A stretch of 64,000 bases of DNA from Cantharellus purpuraceus (taxonomy: Eukaryota; Basidiomycota; Agaricomycetes; Cantharellales; Hydnaceae): the NCBI GenBank assembly GCA_025174535.1, contig JALBUN010000045.1:2728001-2792000 (forward strand), read 5' to 3'. Position 1 is the stretch's first letter; each line of letters opens with the position of its first letter. Below the pieces are notes generated by a model. That model was not told the origin of the DNA, made no database searches, and worked only from the letters and a program-made list of their open reading frames with translations. Positions 33,374 through 45,139 of this stretch are shown in pieces. The position numbers were made by a program, and so were the translations under genes.

Positions 33374-36219
33374 TTAACCACTCTTCTTCGACCTCTCCAC
33401 ATGAGCTCTCAACCTCTTCTGCTTATCCCGCAACGAAGCCTTTTTTTTCCCTCGCACTGCTCCACTCGCCATAATCATCATAATCGGCTTATTTCTCGCC
33501 TTCTCCCGATTAGTAGAGCTGCTCGGTGTTGCTTTCTTTTTCTTTCCCTTCACGGACCCGAACTTCTCGCGCCCTTCCCTCCCCTTTTGAATCGAAGCCA
33601 TGCGTTCCTCGTAGCCTGCCTTGACTTTCTTACGAGGGCCAAGGATATCGTGTTCAGATACGAATGTGTCGCCCATCGTACCGACATTTTGACTAGACAT
33701 AGATTTCTTGTTCGTCTCCAGCGCGGCCAATTTGCGTTTTGCGTGGGATCCGCCCCCCACCTGGACAGCATCCGTCGCGGCTTTGAGACGTAGATCGTTC
33801 AAAAGAGCGAAATCTGCGGGGGTAAGAATCTATGGCGAGTTAGAATAACACGGACCCTTTATGGAAAATATTCCACACCTTTGTCGTAGCCAATGTTGAG
33901 ACGCGAGGGGCTTCCTCCGTAACGGCTTGCGGTGATGTCGGCGGATCACTTTTAGCGCGATCCACCGTCAGGCTGCCACCTTTATCCATTTTAGCGGCTG
34001 GCTTCTCGGCTTCACTGTCACTGATGTCGAGATCCTGGTTGCCATCTGATTCAACGTCGATCCAGCCTTCTGACTCGGACGAGTCAGAAGAGTCCGAGTC
34101 AACCTCCCATCCTTCCCAGCCCGCTTCGTCGTCTTCGACGTCATCGCCGTCATCGCAGTCTTCCCCAGCTTCGCCACGTAGTTTTTCATAATGATCTTCT
34201 AGAAGCTAAAAAAACAAACAATTCGATGACAGCTAAATAACTAAGTTTCGGTACCCACCTCTAAGCCTTCGATATTCACCGCCACATCTGGCGTATGACC
34301 GAACGGCAAAGGAGCCGTGCTTGTTTTATTCATGCTTGCTTCTTTCCCCTTGAATAAGCCGATAATTAGTTAATGCTAGATTAATAGACAGTCAAAACAT
34401 ACTTGTTCCCTCCTCTTGAGCATTCCGGGATTTACCTCTCTGTACAACTGCAGTATTCCTCGCGACGCCGTAATGACGCCCTTATCTCGGCTCTTCCTGT
34501 ACTCCACCAAGTCACCCAGTAGTTCTTCTTCCATGCACCATGGCTGCCGCCGACATACTTCCCTGATAGCGTTGATGCCTGCTGCAATCACTTCTGGCCC
34601 TACACCCGGGTGCACAAACTCTGTGGCAAGTTTGCGCACGACAGGCGTAAGTACGTCAGGCGGCGTTAGTGAGTGCACGGATTGGGCGAGGCAGACCAGG
34701 ATGGCGGGAATGCGAAGCTGGTGATGGGTTAAATATCTGCGGTAAATGAGAGTCAAGGAGTGATGAAGTTAATGAAAAGCATCACTGGTCACTTCACGAC
34801 GTATGTGTAGAATCCGAGAATGCACAGTTGATGTGCTCCCATCACACGACCAAGTAATTGCATGATAAGAATCTTGTGATCAAACGACAGCCGCTTGTCT
34901 AGTATCTGCAAGTCAGCTGCAGAACCCACAGATTGAGGTATTACGGACCATATCGGTTCAGGAAATCATACAGCTTTTCTCCAAATGTCTGTGGGTCATT
35001 GAGGAGCTGAAGTGCCGGGAAATTAGGCGTCGCGCCTTCAGCGTCGCGCTTCTCCTTTCGCTTCTGAGTCATACTTGATGTATGAGGAAAGAAAACGGCG
35101 AAAACAAAAGAATTTGCCGAAACAGACCTTGGCTGCGATCTTCATTGACTTTGCCAGTTTCTTCTCGGCGCTGCGCGTCTTTTTGTTGATTTCACGTCGA
35201 TGTTGAAGACTCTTCATGTCAGGACCCTGAAAAGCAAAATGAGCACCCAGACAAATTAATGAATACATGTCAAACCTTTTCTTCGTCGCTATCTTCCTCC
35301 GGTTCGTCTTCGCTGCCTAGGAAGAAATGTATTGACGCGCTTTGCACCTTTGTGAATGGATGGAAACACCCAAGCGCAACGATGGAAACGGTTTTTGTAT
35401 CACTCCTGTATACCCCGTTGTTAGACAGAAAAAGCGTTCGTCAGAGGTACTCACCACACGCCTTTCTTCCACAGCTCCTTGGCCAACACGACGGCCCACA
35501 TAGCCTCGTCCGCACTTTGTTTGGCACTTCTGTCCCCCGAGCTATCTCGGGCCCGGAGCTTTCCCTTGTCACCCAAAACTTCACTGTCCATCGCACGCTC
35601 GATCATTGCAAATAACATCGCCTGCACGGCGCGATTCAACTTGTGATTTTTAGCGCGTATGTTTGCTGCGCGGATGTCGGAGAGAATCGTCTTGCGGATG
35701 AAAGAACGTAGCGTGGACGAGGACGTTCGTGGCAAGAGGGGGAATAACGTTTTGAGTAATCTGGTACGAAGTGAGTCTACGAATTTAAGCAGCAGGAAGG
35801 AATATGTTTACTCGATGGAGGTGATTACACTTTTATTGCGCAACATCACGAGGTTTTGTACAAGCGTTTTCCGAGTGTCGGGAGCGAGGGTCGAAAAGCT
35901 CTCTAGCAATAGGGACGAGATGTGGTATGGGAACTCTGCTGTTTCCTTATGGTAGCATTGCGAAACCTGCATTTGAAGAATTAAAGGCAAAATTATAAAC
36001 CAAAGAAGTGGATACCTGAGATATAAACGAAACGAGCTGCTTGAAGTGCTGGGCCTGCTCGTCTGGATTGATTTGGAATATTTTTCGGATGCTTTCATAA
36101 TGGTTCCATTGTTGCAAGAATTCTTCACGGTACGCTGGTGGATTTCTTTTGATAAGATTCTGCAATTGAGGTAGGTTGGACGCTAGCAGAGCACCCCTTG
36201 GTACATGTTGGCGGTCCAT
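33374..36219 (-). CDS. SDA1: SDA1-family 60S ribosome biogenesis protein
   Basis: Sda1 is a nucleolar/nuclear factor needed for 60S pre-ribosome maturation and export and for G1 progression. Exons give the Sda1 N-terminal helical domain: LLASNLPQLQNLIKRNPPAY, REEFLQQWNHYESIRKIFQI, EFPYHISSLLLESFSTL, DIRAANIRAKNHKLNRAVQA, WAVVLAKELWKKG, HPGVGPEVIAAGINAIREVC. A very acidic stretch follows (GEDCDDGDDVEDDEAGWEGW, with Ser/Asp/Glu-rich sequence near 34080). The basic C-terminal signature is EHDILGPRKKVKAGYEERMA, STNREKARNKPIMMIMASGA and VRGKKKASLRDKQKRLRAH. I chose the Met at 36219, just before the conserved block; an upstream in-frame Met exists at 36285. The 3' flank is a duplicated segment taken from beside MRPL40, so the mRNA probably uses borrowed 3' UTR sequence. 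Confidence 0.93.
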
Positions 36220-36323
36220 GTAGGAGGCGTGGGAAACTTTCATTAGTACGAGTTGTGGTGGTATGTTGACCGTTCGAAATGCCATAAGTCTTCCTCATAA
36301 CCAGAGAGAGAGAGAGCTGTTTT
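36220..36323. promoter_or_regulatory. Shared divergent promoter region SDA1 / GT49-type gene, with GA run
   Basis: About 104 bp lie between start codons (38 bp if SDA1 starts at 36285). An AGAGAGAGAGAG run lies at about 36302-36314. Confidence 0.45.
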
Positions 36324-38018
36324 ATGGAGCCCTCACTTCCCTTCTCTGCTGATCCCGGTGTCAAGGAGGAGCCAGATCCTCCTGCCTCTGCGCTTGCCTC
36401 TGCATCTAGTTCCTCGCGACTTAACAACCTTAGCTCTTCCTCACGTCGTCTCCGTCACGTATCTCCTCCTCCATCTTTTAGGCCTGGTTCACAAAGGAAA
36501 GGCATCGGATATGGTCAGGCTCAATTCGCACCGCAGAAGCCAATCTATTCTGAAACATTTCACAACATCTCGTCCACTCCAGCTGTATCCGCCGATGAAG
36601 GGCATCGCACCCCAACTCAGACGGCTGTGGCAGTCACGAATGCGTACAAAGTCATTAGAGGAATGATTTTTCTGTGGAAGTGGTTCTGCATTAGCTATTT
36701 TTGCGTTAGCATTCTCGACAAGTTGGGACACTTCGCCGTTGACTGGCGCAACCCCCAGTCCGTCGAATTCGGAGACAGTCTTCTGAGTATGGACGCAAAA
36801 ACCTTGGATATCTGGGCACTGACAATTACATCGTAGATGATCCAGAATCTATTCTTTCCACTCTTTCTCTTGAACATCGCCTCTCAAAGCTTAGCTCTCT
36901 TTTTCCTACTCCGCTCTCTCTTGAACCATATATCCTGGGTCCTCGTCAGCAGAGAAACTCTGTTGTAGCTTGCATATGGACAACCGAATCGGGTCTCTCA
37001 TTAGCTCATGACTGGGTTTCTTCATGGTCAGGTATGTAGTTGAGAGTTTTCGTCTAAGTTTACTGTAACACTCTAGTTCTTTGTTTACTTCACTCTGGGA
37101 GCAAGGCCCGATATCTCTACTCGTCACTTATGCATCTCCGCCATATAGCGTGGCTTATAAGGAAATGTATTCACACCTGGTTTCTCTTTCTCAAGCTTCA
37201 CCCGACATTTCGTTTCACATTCAGCCCACGTCTTCCTCGCTGCGTAATTTCAATGCCTACATGAACATTGCCCGTCTATTTGCTCCCAGTTCAAAAGTTC
37301 TCCTCTTTCCCCCTTCAACATTGACTCTGGAAGGTCACTTGCCTCAATCTTCATCTGTTCTTGTCAATAGAACCATGGAGGCCTATGAGCAGGTCATCAT
37401 CCCTATGCTGCCACAAGGTCGCTCGAATGCTTCAAGTGCGGACATGTCTAGCAATACTTTCTTGCCCTCTTCTGCGTTGCTGCTTGATAGAGAAAACGCG
37501 TCATGGTGCACAGAACGACTTTTCACAATTGCGGATGAGACGGAGCAACTGGCATCCATCAGTGAAATGGCACTTCATTGGCAGGAGTGCGTATGGAACG
37601 TTTGGCTCCGCTCACATGGAAAAATACAATTGCTCTATGATGTTGCATGGGCTCAGGTAGGGGCACAACCTTTACCACTACAATTCGATACACTGCCAGA
37701 AACTGTCGAGGTTCGCTCTCACACTGTTACGCACTCTTTCGTTGATGATGAACTGCAGTCTAGAGAAGCCTTCGCGTGCGTTTAGCTCGGAGACAACGAT
37801 CTGAGACGTGCTTCCTGGTCGCAAAGGAGATGATTGCTTTAGGGCAGTGGTTTGTAGTAGGACCATCAGAGGTTGAAGAAGTGGCGGGAAGGAGCACTGA
37901 GGATGGGAGTGATGGCGAAGACAAACAAATCCAGGCAGAATCTGCACAAGCCATATGGTTGAGAGGTGTTTGCCGAGAGGTGCGTGTTTCTGGTGTCAAA
38001 ATAACAACATGGCTATGA
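36324..38018 (+). CDS. Fungal LARGE-like glycosyltransferase (GT49-type), type II membrane protein
   Basis: This looks like a Golgi-type glycosyltransferase of the GT49/LARGE-like fungal family. A cytosolic tail rich in Ser/Pro (MEPSLPFSADPGVKEEPDPP) precedes one hydrophobic segment, MIFLWKWFCISYFCVSIL (about residues 114-131). The catalytic part has VVACIWTTESGLSLAHDWVS, GPISLLVTYASPP, NAYMNIARLFAPSSKVLLFP, EMALHWQECVWNVW and PLQFDTLP. Exons are joined at a 50-bp intron with CTGAC branch site (36787-36836), a second 50-bp intron (near 37028-37077), and an intron near 37711-37763. Removing the last of these opens the tail QRSETCFLVAKEMIALGQWF. Stop TGA ends at 38018. Donor sugar and acceptor are unknown. 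It converges on eIF5B. Confidence 0.75.
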
Positions 38019-38264
38019 CACGACATCCTGGCGCAGACACTCGAACGCTGGGGAAAGGAACTGGTATTGGGATGAAGCAATGCCTTCAAAACCACGAGTA
38101 TTGCTAAGGCATGCTCCCTATATTAACTTTACATGCCTGTATGGTGGAAATGTGGAAATTATCAGACATCGACGCGCGAGCGCCGTCCATGCTACAAATG
38201 CATGAGCCTTTCCAAGAGTATAGTCGTGCATGAATAATTGTAGTTGAAACCATACAAGTAATGC

Positions 38265-41200
38265 TCATGGTATGCCAAGGCGCTGCGTCAGGGGTGAGCC
38301 GTTCATCGTATATATTATAAATAAAGTCTCACTGGTTTAAGGGCTTTGATTAACAACCATTCCTCATTGGAGACATCGGCTTTGAATGACGTCTGAAAGT
38401 AATTTGAAAAAGAAATCTCTTAATTGCAAACCTAACACGGTACGAACCTTCAGAACATCAATACTCTGTCGGGTAACCTGGCTCAGTAGCTCATCCTTGT
38501 CGTCGAAATGTCTCCCGAACATCTTGGCAGATTCATACACCGCGTGCTCGATCTTGACAGCTACGCCACCCCCTGCTTGGGACTTTTTGACGAGCTGCAG
38601 AAGAGTCAGGAAACATGTGAAGAAACCATAGGATAATCAACCTCACATCCATGGATTTGTGATTTATCTCCAGTGATGTGCTAGACAACATAGTAAGTAG
38701 AGAGTATGTCTCGATTGTAATTTCCTACATCTTTCCCAAGCGAATCACTTCTCGTTTCGATGTCTGAGGATCCGTCTTTACGACACAGATCGGCGTGCCA
38801 ACCCGTAGGGAACCGTCGAGGATGTCCACGCCCAGAATGATAGGATCCCGTTTACAAAACGCGGCAATGATCTTCAACCGACAGGGCCAAACGGCTTGAG
38901 GGGCTGCATCTTTCCGCTTTGCTTCTGTAATTTCATTGTTGTATGCTGTAAAGGCGTCGAACAAATGGTAGATGATGTCCGCTAGATGTCACATAGTCAA
39001 TGAGTTTGAAGAGTGTGTTTTCAAAGACCGTACCCTTGAATAAACGGATGCCAAGCTCCTCTGCGAGTTTTTCCGCCTCTTTATCGACCGTAACATCAAA
39101 ACATAGGATACACGCCAGTTCCTTGGCCTTCTCGAGCATGGTGGCGGCACGCATAATATCTTTCTTATGCACAGGGCCAATGTTGATGCCTGATACGGGA
39201 ATTTTGCTAGACTTCAAGAAATCTAACAAGGCTTCCAACGACCCCAGTGTACTGGCTTGTACGCAGACACCCTGACCCGACTTGTCAATAGTGTTCAGTA
39301 GGCTGGTCAAGTCTGACATGATCTCGTCTCTGAGTTCGTCTTCGTCATCATCTGGGCCTACAACAAGCAGCCGGGAGCCGGCAATGGCTTTCTCGAGATC
39401 CGGCGCTGTGAGCTTAACACCCAAGGCGGCTTTGACTTCCTTGTGATGGACATAGGCCGACTGAAAGGGGTGCAAGTTATGGGCAAGAGATGAATTTTGG
39501 ACTGACCTGCGACATACCTTGATACGAAGTTCACGAAGCGGTTGTGGTGTGAGTAGTGCTCGCACGTTTGTGACAATTGGGCCATTCAGTCCGCAAACAA
39601 CAATACGGTCACCTTCTCTCAGTATACCATTGGACAACACTACATCGATCGTGGTGCCAAGGCCCTCGATGACTTTAACTTCCAACACTGTGCATTCGAG
39701 CTCTGAAAGATACATCAGGCGGTCACTCATACGCTGTTGCGTAAGGTTGACTAGGAGCATGATCATGTCTGGGACACCTTCGCCCGTGATGGCAGATGTT
39801 GGTACCAATGACACGTTACGCGCAAAATTTTTGTTCTCATAGTAGAGTTCAGCATTGAGACCTTGCTCGGCAAAAGCAAGCTTTGTTTGCTCGACGCGGT
39901 GTTCAAATTCACGTTTGACGCCGCTCTTCTGTTTACCCAAGGAGTCTCGGAATGCGTTCTCGGGTGTCGCTTCCCAACCGTACATACGATCAATCTGTGA
40001 TAATTAATATTCAGTATACAGATTAACCATGCACAAATAATAGGTCACCTTATTAAGCGCAACGATGAATGGAGTTTTCCGGTCACGTAGCAATCGTAGT
40101 GATTCCAAAGTTTGTGGCTCCAAACCGTGCTATTACGAAATGAGAGCATGGATAAGATTACTACGATGAAAATAAAGGGCGAATTACCATAATATCTACA
40201 ACAAGAATGGCAATATTACACAAGGAACTACCTCGCGATCTCAAGTTGGTGAACGACTCATGTCCGGGAGTGTCAATGATCAGCAATCCGGGAACCTTGT
40301 AGTCAAACGAGCCGTCCTGCACCAAAACCCATGTTAACTTTACATACTAATAGGGACCTATACATACAACGTTCATGACCGCAGTCTTTGTCTTGATGGC
40401 ATCTACTGGGAAATAAGTAGCACCAATTTGTTGCGTAATACCTCCTGCTTCGCCCTCTTGAACATTTGTTTGCCGTATCTATAGATCGCTTTTATGATCA
40501 ACTAGTGAACGCAATATGATACGGAACCATCACCTTATCCAAAAGCTTCGTCTTGCCAGTATCGACGTGTCCCAAAATGCAGCAAATAGGACTCCGCAGA
40601 TCGTCTGCACTCCGTTGAGCGAGCGCTTCTTCGTGTCTCTTTGCGCGACGTTCCGCAGCCTCTGCCTTTCGCTGAGCAGCCTGCCTTTGTGTCGCAGTCA
40701 TGCCCTCAGACTCGGAGGTATCATCGTCGTCATCGTCATCTTCTTCCGACGAATCGTCCTCTTCGGAGTCGGATTCAGACTCATCTTCAGCGGATGACTC
40801 GGCACTGGATGTTCCATTCGACTTGGAAAGCGTAGGCTTCTTGGTCAATTGTGTGGCCGGGGAAGTGGTCGGGGTAGAGGCCTGTTTTGCAGCAGGGGGT
40901 GCGCGTGGCGATGGGGCGGGTTTTTTGGTTGACGTTTGAGTCTCATTAACTGCAGAGGAGGAAATATTCAGGCTCAATATCGGGTCGAATATCACACGCA
41001 TACTCTACCTTTATGCGGTTTTGCCGGGTCAGGTGTCGATTTCGGGGGTTCAAGCGTCTCCTCATCGCTACTCGCATCCCAACTATCCTTGACACCCGAT
41101 AAATTAGTGTTAGCAGTGTTCTCCTCTTCATCCTCATTTGCTTCCCAATCGTCCTTGACACCGTTACTCTCCACTCCAGGAGGTGCAGTAACCTCAGCAA

Positions 41201-42784
41201 CTTCTTGTGGTGGTGGCACTTGCACCTTCTCCTCCACCATAGGGGCTGGTTCCTCTGTTGCGACCACAGCCGGGCTTTTCTTCTTGCGACTACCATACAC
41301 AACCTTTTTTGGTGCAGCAGAGCCATGACCCTGTGCATTCTGTTGCTGCAATCCTTCTATTTTAACGCCAGATTCAAGAAGTGCCTTCCGTCGGATTTCG
41401 GCTACGGCTTTCTCCTCCTTTTGCTTCTTTGTAAGAAGTCGACCCTCCTTCTTAGCCTGTTCCCGTTTAGCCTTGTAAAATAGTCAGCAGCGTCATCCTG
41501 GACAGTGTCAACTCCCAAAGATGAAATAACCTTTTCTTTTTCCTTTCGCTTCTGCTTTGCTTCCTCCCTCAATCGTTCTTCTTCCTCGGCCTTCCTCTCT
41601 TCCTCTTCAATTCTTTGCCGCTCTTCCTCTTCTCGGCGTTTCGCCTCTTCCTCCGCAAGCCGCTTTTGCTCCATCGCTGCCTTCAATGCTGCAAGAGCCC
41701 CTGTAGGCTTTTTGGCTGCCGGCGCAGGAGCCTCCTCCTTCTTCGCTGCCTTCTTTTTCTTTTTCTTCTTGTCTGACTTGGTTCCTGCTGCTCCCTCATC
41801 TACATCGTCAGCCTCGTCTTTCTCTGTTACAAGTGCTTCGGCTGGAGGTGGGGGTGGGGGTGTAAGCTCAGCAGGGGTCGCGGGATCTGCGCCCTCTAAT
41901 GCAGCCTTTTTCGCGGCGGCTTGGGCCTTTTTCTTCGCCTGTTAGATGATTATGAGCACGCATATACAGTACAACAGCAGAATGTATACCTTTTCCTTCT
42001 CCTTCTTGATCCGCTCCTTTTCTTTCTTAGAGAGGACAGTAGAGCCCTCCGCCAGCTCATCGTCTTTCTGTGGCTCAGGTGCAGGAGTAGGCGCAGATGC
42101 TGCCGGTTCTAGTTCCTCCTCGTTGACCACAGCGTCTGGAGTATGATTATTAACTCTAGAATATACTTCTCCGTTCATGACTGGACAAACCTGATTTTTC
42201 TTCAGATTTGCTCTTCTTGCCCTTCTTTCCCTTCTTACCACCCTTCTCTTTTACTGGGCCCCACTCTTCGTCCGCTAGGTCATCAGCACTAACCTGAATG
42301 GGTGCCTTTGGAGCACTGATATCACCCTTCGCAGCAGCAGTCTCTCCGTCTGAACCCTCCCCTGGTGGAGGGCCGTCCTCAAAGGCAACGCTCGCCCCCG
42401 GCTTCGGCTTCTTCTTGTCCTTCTTATTCTTAGCGACCTTTAATGTAGACTGGAGCAACGCATAAATCGAGCGGTTCCCAACGGGTGTACATAGGAATAA
42501 TATATACATACCATTAGACCCCCAAAATCCTCTTCCTCTTCTTCCCCGCCTCCACCATCCATATCCAACGCTGCGAAAGCACTGAAGCCTACAGGTTTAG
42601 ATGAAACATCCTCCGTATCCGACACTTGTGCAGCACTGGCTTCCAGAGATTTTGACGGTATGGTCTCCCCTGCCTGATCCCTTTTATTCCATTTAAGCCT
42701 GCATAAATTGGATCATATATAAAGTTGTTACCAATAATCATCGTCGTTCTTTTTTCCCTTGCCTTTCTTACCCTTTGGCGGCAT
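38265..42784 (-). CDS. FUN12: Translation initiation factor eIF5B
   Basis: eIF5B is the IF2-type GTPase that promotes 60S subunit joining. It starts at 42784 with [18 protein letters not shown], the usual eIF5B start. A long charged N terminus with Lys/Glu-rich coiled segments follows (41400-42540, e.g. EEEEDFGGL and [20 protein letters not shown]). The G domain has [16 protein letters not shown] (G1, near 40530), [15 protein letters not shown] (G3, near 40270) and [12 protein letters not shown] (G4, near 39980). Domains II-IV show [59 protein letters not shown] and [14 protein letters not shown]. The C terminus [20 protein letters not shown] then [15 protein letters not shown] is spliced by a 50-bp intron with a CTGAC branch site to a short end at 38265. 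If that intron is retained, translation stops at 38315. Confidence 0.95.
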
Positions 42785-43804
42785 TATCAATCAGATGAGA
42801 GGTGTGGACAAATGTCAATTTCGACCGACAAATCTGAGAATTGCAAGGGAACAAATGTTTGTCGATGGTGAGCAAACTCTCGTCAAGCACAGATGCCGAC
42901 TTATGTAATGTAATTAGAGGGACACATGGCGGGAGTTCAAAACAGAAGCTCCGAACTCTTCCATATGTGTTATTTGCTCCGTAGGTGACCAGGATCATGG
43001 TTCAGTACATCCACAATACTTTAAAAGGCGTTGTTATAGGAGTGTAATGCTTCTCGCTCTCAGAAGTCCTCTTTCCAGTACGTAGCCAAAATTGGATCAC
43101 GGGAGCTGCCACTGCAAATCGTGATTAAGGGGGCCCATATTACTATACACCTACATGTGCGCTCAACCAGGGTGAGATAAAGCTGGCTTGATAAATCTGG
43201 TGCCTTGGGAGATATGGCACCCCGAGGCCGCGAGGTGTTCATCGATCAAGGCAGCCCAGCTTTATATATATCAGTCGATAGCAAGCATTACAGTCCACAA
43301 AAACTTTGACTGACATGCTCTCTCATATAGTAAAAAGGAAAGCGATCGATCCGATGTCCGAGGACTGATATTTTCTTTATACGCAGAGAAAAGGCAGGAA
43401 ATGCATGATACACTAAGATGTCCTGCTTGCCATATATATAGAATTGAACAGAATCGTTGTGGAATAAAGTTCAACTGTTATTGAAAACAAACTGAAAAAC
43501 TGACAAGTGTCACTATATACACTACGTACGGTATGGCAGTTTCGCAATAGCGTCAAATCAGACCCGTAGACTAGAAGATCTACTGCTATTAGTACATCTA
43601 TGAAGTGCCAACGAAGAGAATCTACACTGATCCAATGTGACTTGCTTGCGTTCCACATGACCATGCAATTCCGGGAACGAAGATTTTTGCTGTTTGGATG
43701 GATGATCATCATGAGCTGAATGATGGAAGGATGTAAGCAGAACAAATCCGCGAATACGCACCGAGCGCAAGAAATGATGTCGAGGCGTGGGTCCAAGTCC
43801 GTCG
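42785..43804. other. Intergenic upstream of eIF5B
   Basis: About 1 kb. The frame at 43413-43796 (minus) has no family feature. The only structure noted is the hairpin at 43179-43263. Confidence 0.4.
43179..43263. repeat. Imperfect hairpin, nested stems
   Basis: AAAGCTGG at 43179 pairs with CCAGCTTT ending at 43263, with partial pairing extended inward (CTTGAT against ATCAAGG). An inner stem GGTGCC/GGCACC lies at 43199-43221. It is not linked to a gene. Confidence 0.5.
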
Positions 43805-44550
43805 TTACGGTTTGGCATCTAATATGTGATCATCTAGTACAACTCTCGCAAACCTCTTTACAAACTCGCACTGCTGGCCTGTCTCTGGACTGTTCGGATA
43901 CCGCTTGTACTTTTCCACTTTCTTCCATAGAATCTTTACATTCTGCAACGCCCCTTCCCCATCCGTGACCCTGCCACTTTGAATGAACCAGCATCCAATC
44001 TGTAATGAACCTCAAGTTGACGTTAACAAGTGAATGAAATAAGAGCTGCTCACGACTGTTCCTGTCCTCCCAATGCCTCCCCGACAATGCACAACAGCTT
44101 TCCTCCCCAAAAGCTCGCACTCCTGAAAATAGATAGGTAGGTTCACGTTGACGTGCCCCCAAATATTCGGTGGAACATCTGACGTACCTGAAGAACTGCC
44201 ATGATGCCAAGCATTGTCTGCCCATCGTTAGGCGGGGTGCTGCGATCTCGAATGGGAAAGCGGTAATACCACAAGTGCTCAGTGTCCGGGATACCCACTG
44301 CTCGAGCCCGCGTGCGAAGATGACACTCATAGGGTATTAGCTCCTGCGGCTCAGTGAGGTCGATGAATGTTCGGATCCCAGCTTTAAGAAGCTTGTCCAG
44401 CTGGGGTTGAGGCTGCCCTGGGCTAAAGGGGTACTCAGAAGCACACAAGAGCGGCGTTGCCCAGTATGAATTCGGTATGGGGGGGAGGGCTAGAGCCATT
44501 GTCTGGAGGCAGCTATCCAGTGTATGAGCTTTGGTGTATGCAGGAGACAT
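43805..44550 (-). CDS. Cysteine-based dual-specificity/tyrosine phosphatase
   Basis: This small cytosolic Cys-phosphatase carries the CX5R loop. Exons give NSYWATPLLCASEYPFSPGQ, KLLKAGIRTFIDLTEPQEL, HLWYYRFPIRDRSTPPNDGQ (the WPD-loop equivalent, with Asp), then KAVVHCRGGIGRTGTV (Cys nucleophile, Arg) spliced near 43999-44055 to IGCWFIQSGRV. The C terminus is PNSPETGQQCEFVKRFARVV. The protein is about 200 aa. Met at 44550 is the first; MALALPPIPNSYW at 44499 is an equally good start. The type resembles small fungal/bacterial phosphatases related to CDKN3. The substrate is unknown. Confidence 0.85.
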
Positions 44551-45139
44551 GAGACGAGACAGAAAACAACGAGGCGGCCACGCGTGGCTTCATCATTTAT
44601 TATAGCAAGGGAACTCGGGAACTCCGCTAAGCGGTCATTATTATCGAACGTCCCAGCGGAACTCAACACGGCGTGGGTCGGTACTCACGCTGAGAAACCG
44701 TTGGGTCCCGTAGTGAAAAAGCAGGCCAATCGTATCTAGTAGAAAATGCCATGGGTACTTGGAAACGGTCGGCACACTACGATTCCTGCCCGCTGCCACC
44801 CGATGACTGCACCTTCGCCTATGTAGTACTACGGCTGGAACATGCACTAACACCTGAAAAATACCGGAACGTCATGTTGAGCGATGGCGCGATACTGCCT
44901 CTTTGGAGTGGTGCAACTGCGACTCTTCGGAGAATACCATATCATAGTTATCATGACGAAGCCGTGGTGCTAATATATACGCTCCACTAATATTTTGATA
45001 CCTTGATTCAAATTGACACATTGACCTATTGCACAGGCTACACGGGGTGCATATTGGATGACATGACAAGACACGGGAGATACTGCAACGGACCAAAACA
45101 AAGACAGAAGGAGAGACCAAGACACAGTAAAAGAAAACG
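44551..45139. other. Intergenic, no gene recognised
   Basis: This is 590 bp between the MBP1-like stop and the phosphatase start. No coding motif or repeat was seen. Confidence 0.45.

Noticed and set aside
36302..36314. GA dinucleotide run between SDA1 and the GT49-type gene
   Set aside because: It is a short simple repeat. It may act as a GAGA-like promoter element, but nothing beyond position supports that.
43413..43796. 127-codon minus frame between eIF5B and the phosphatase
   Set aside because: The composition looks random, with no conserved motif and no splice continuation.
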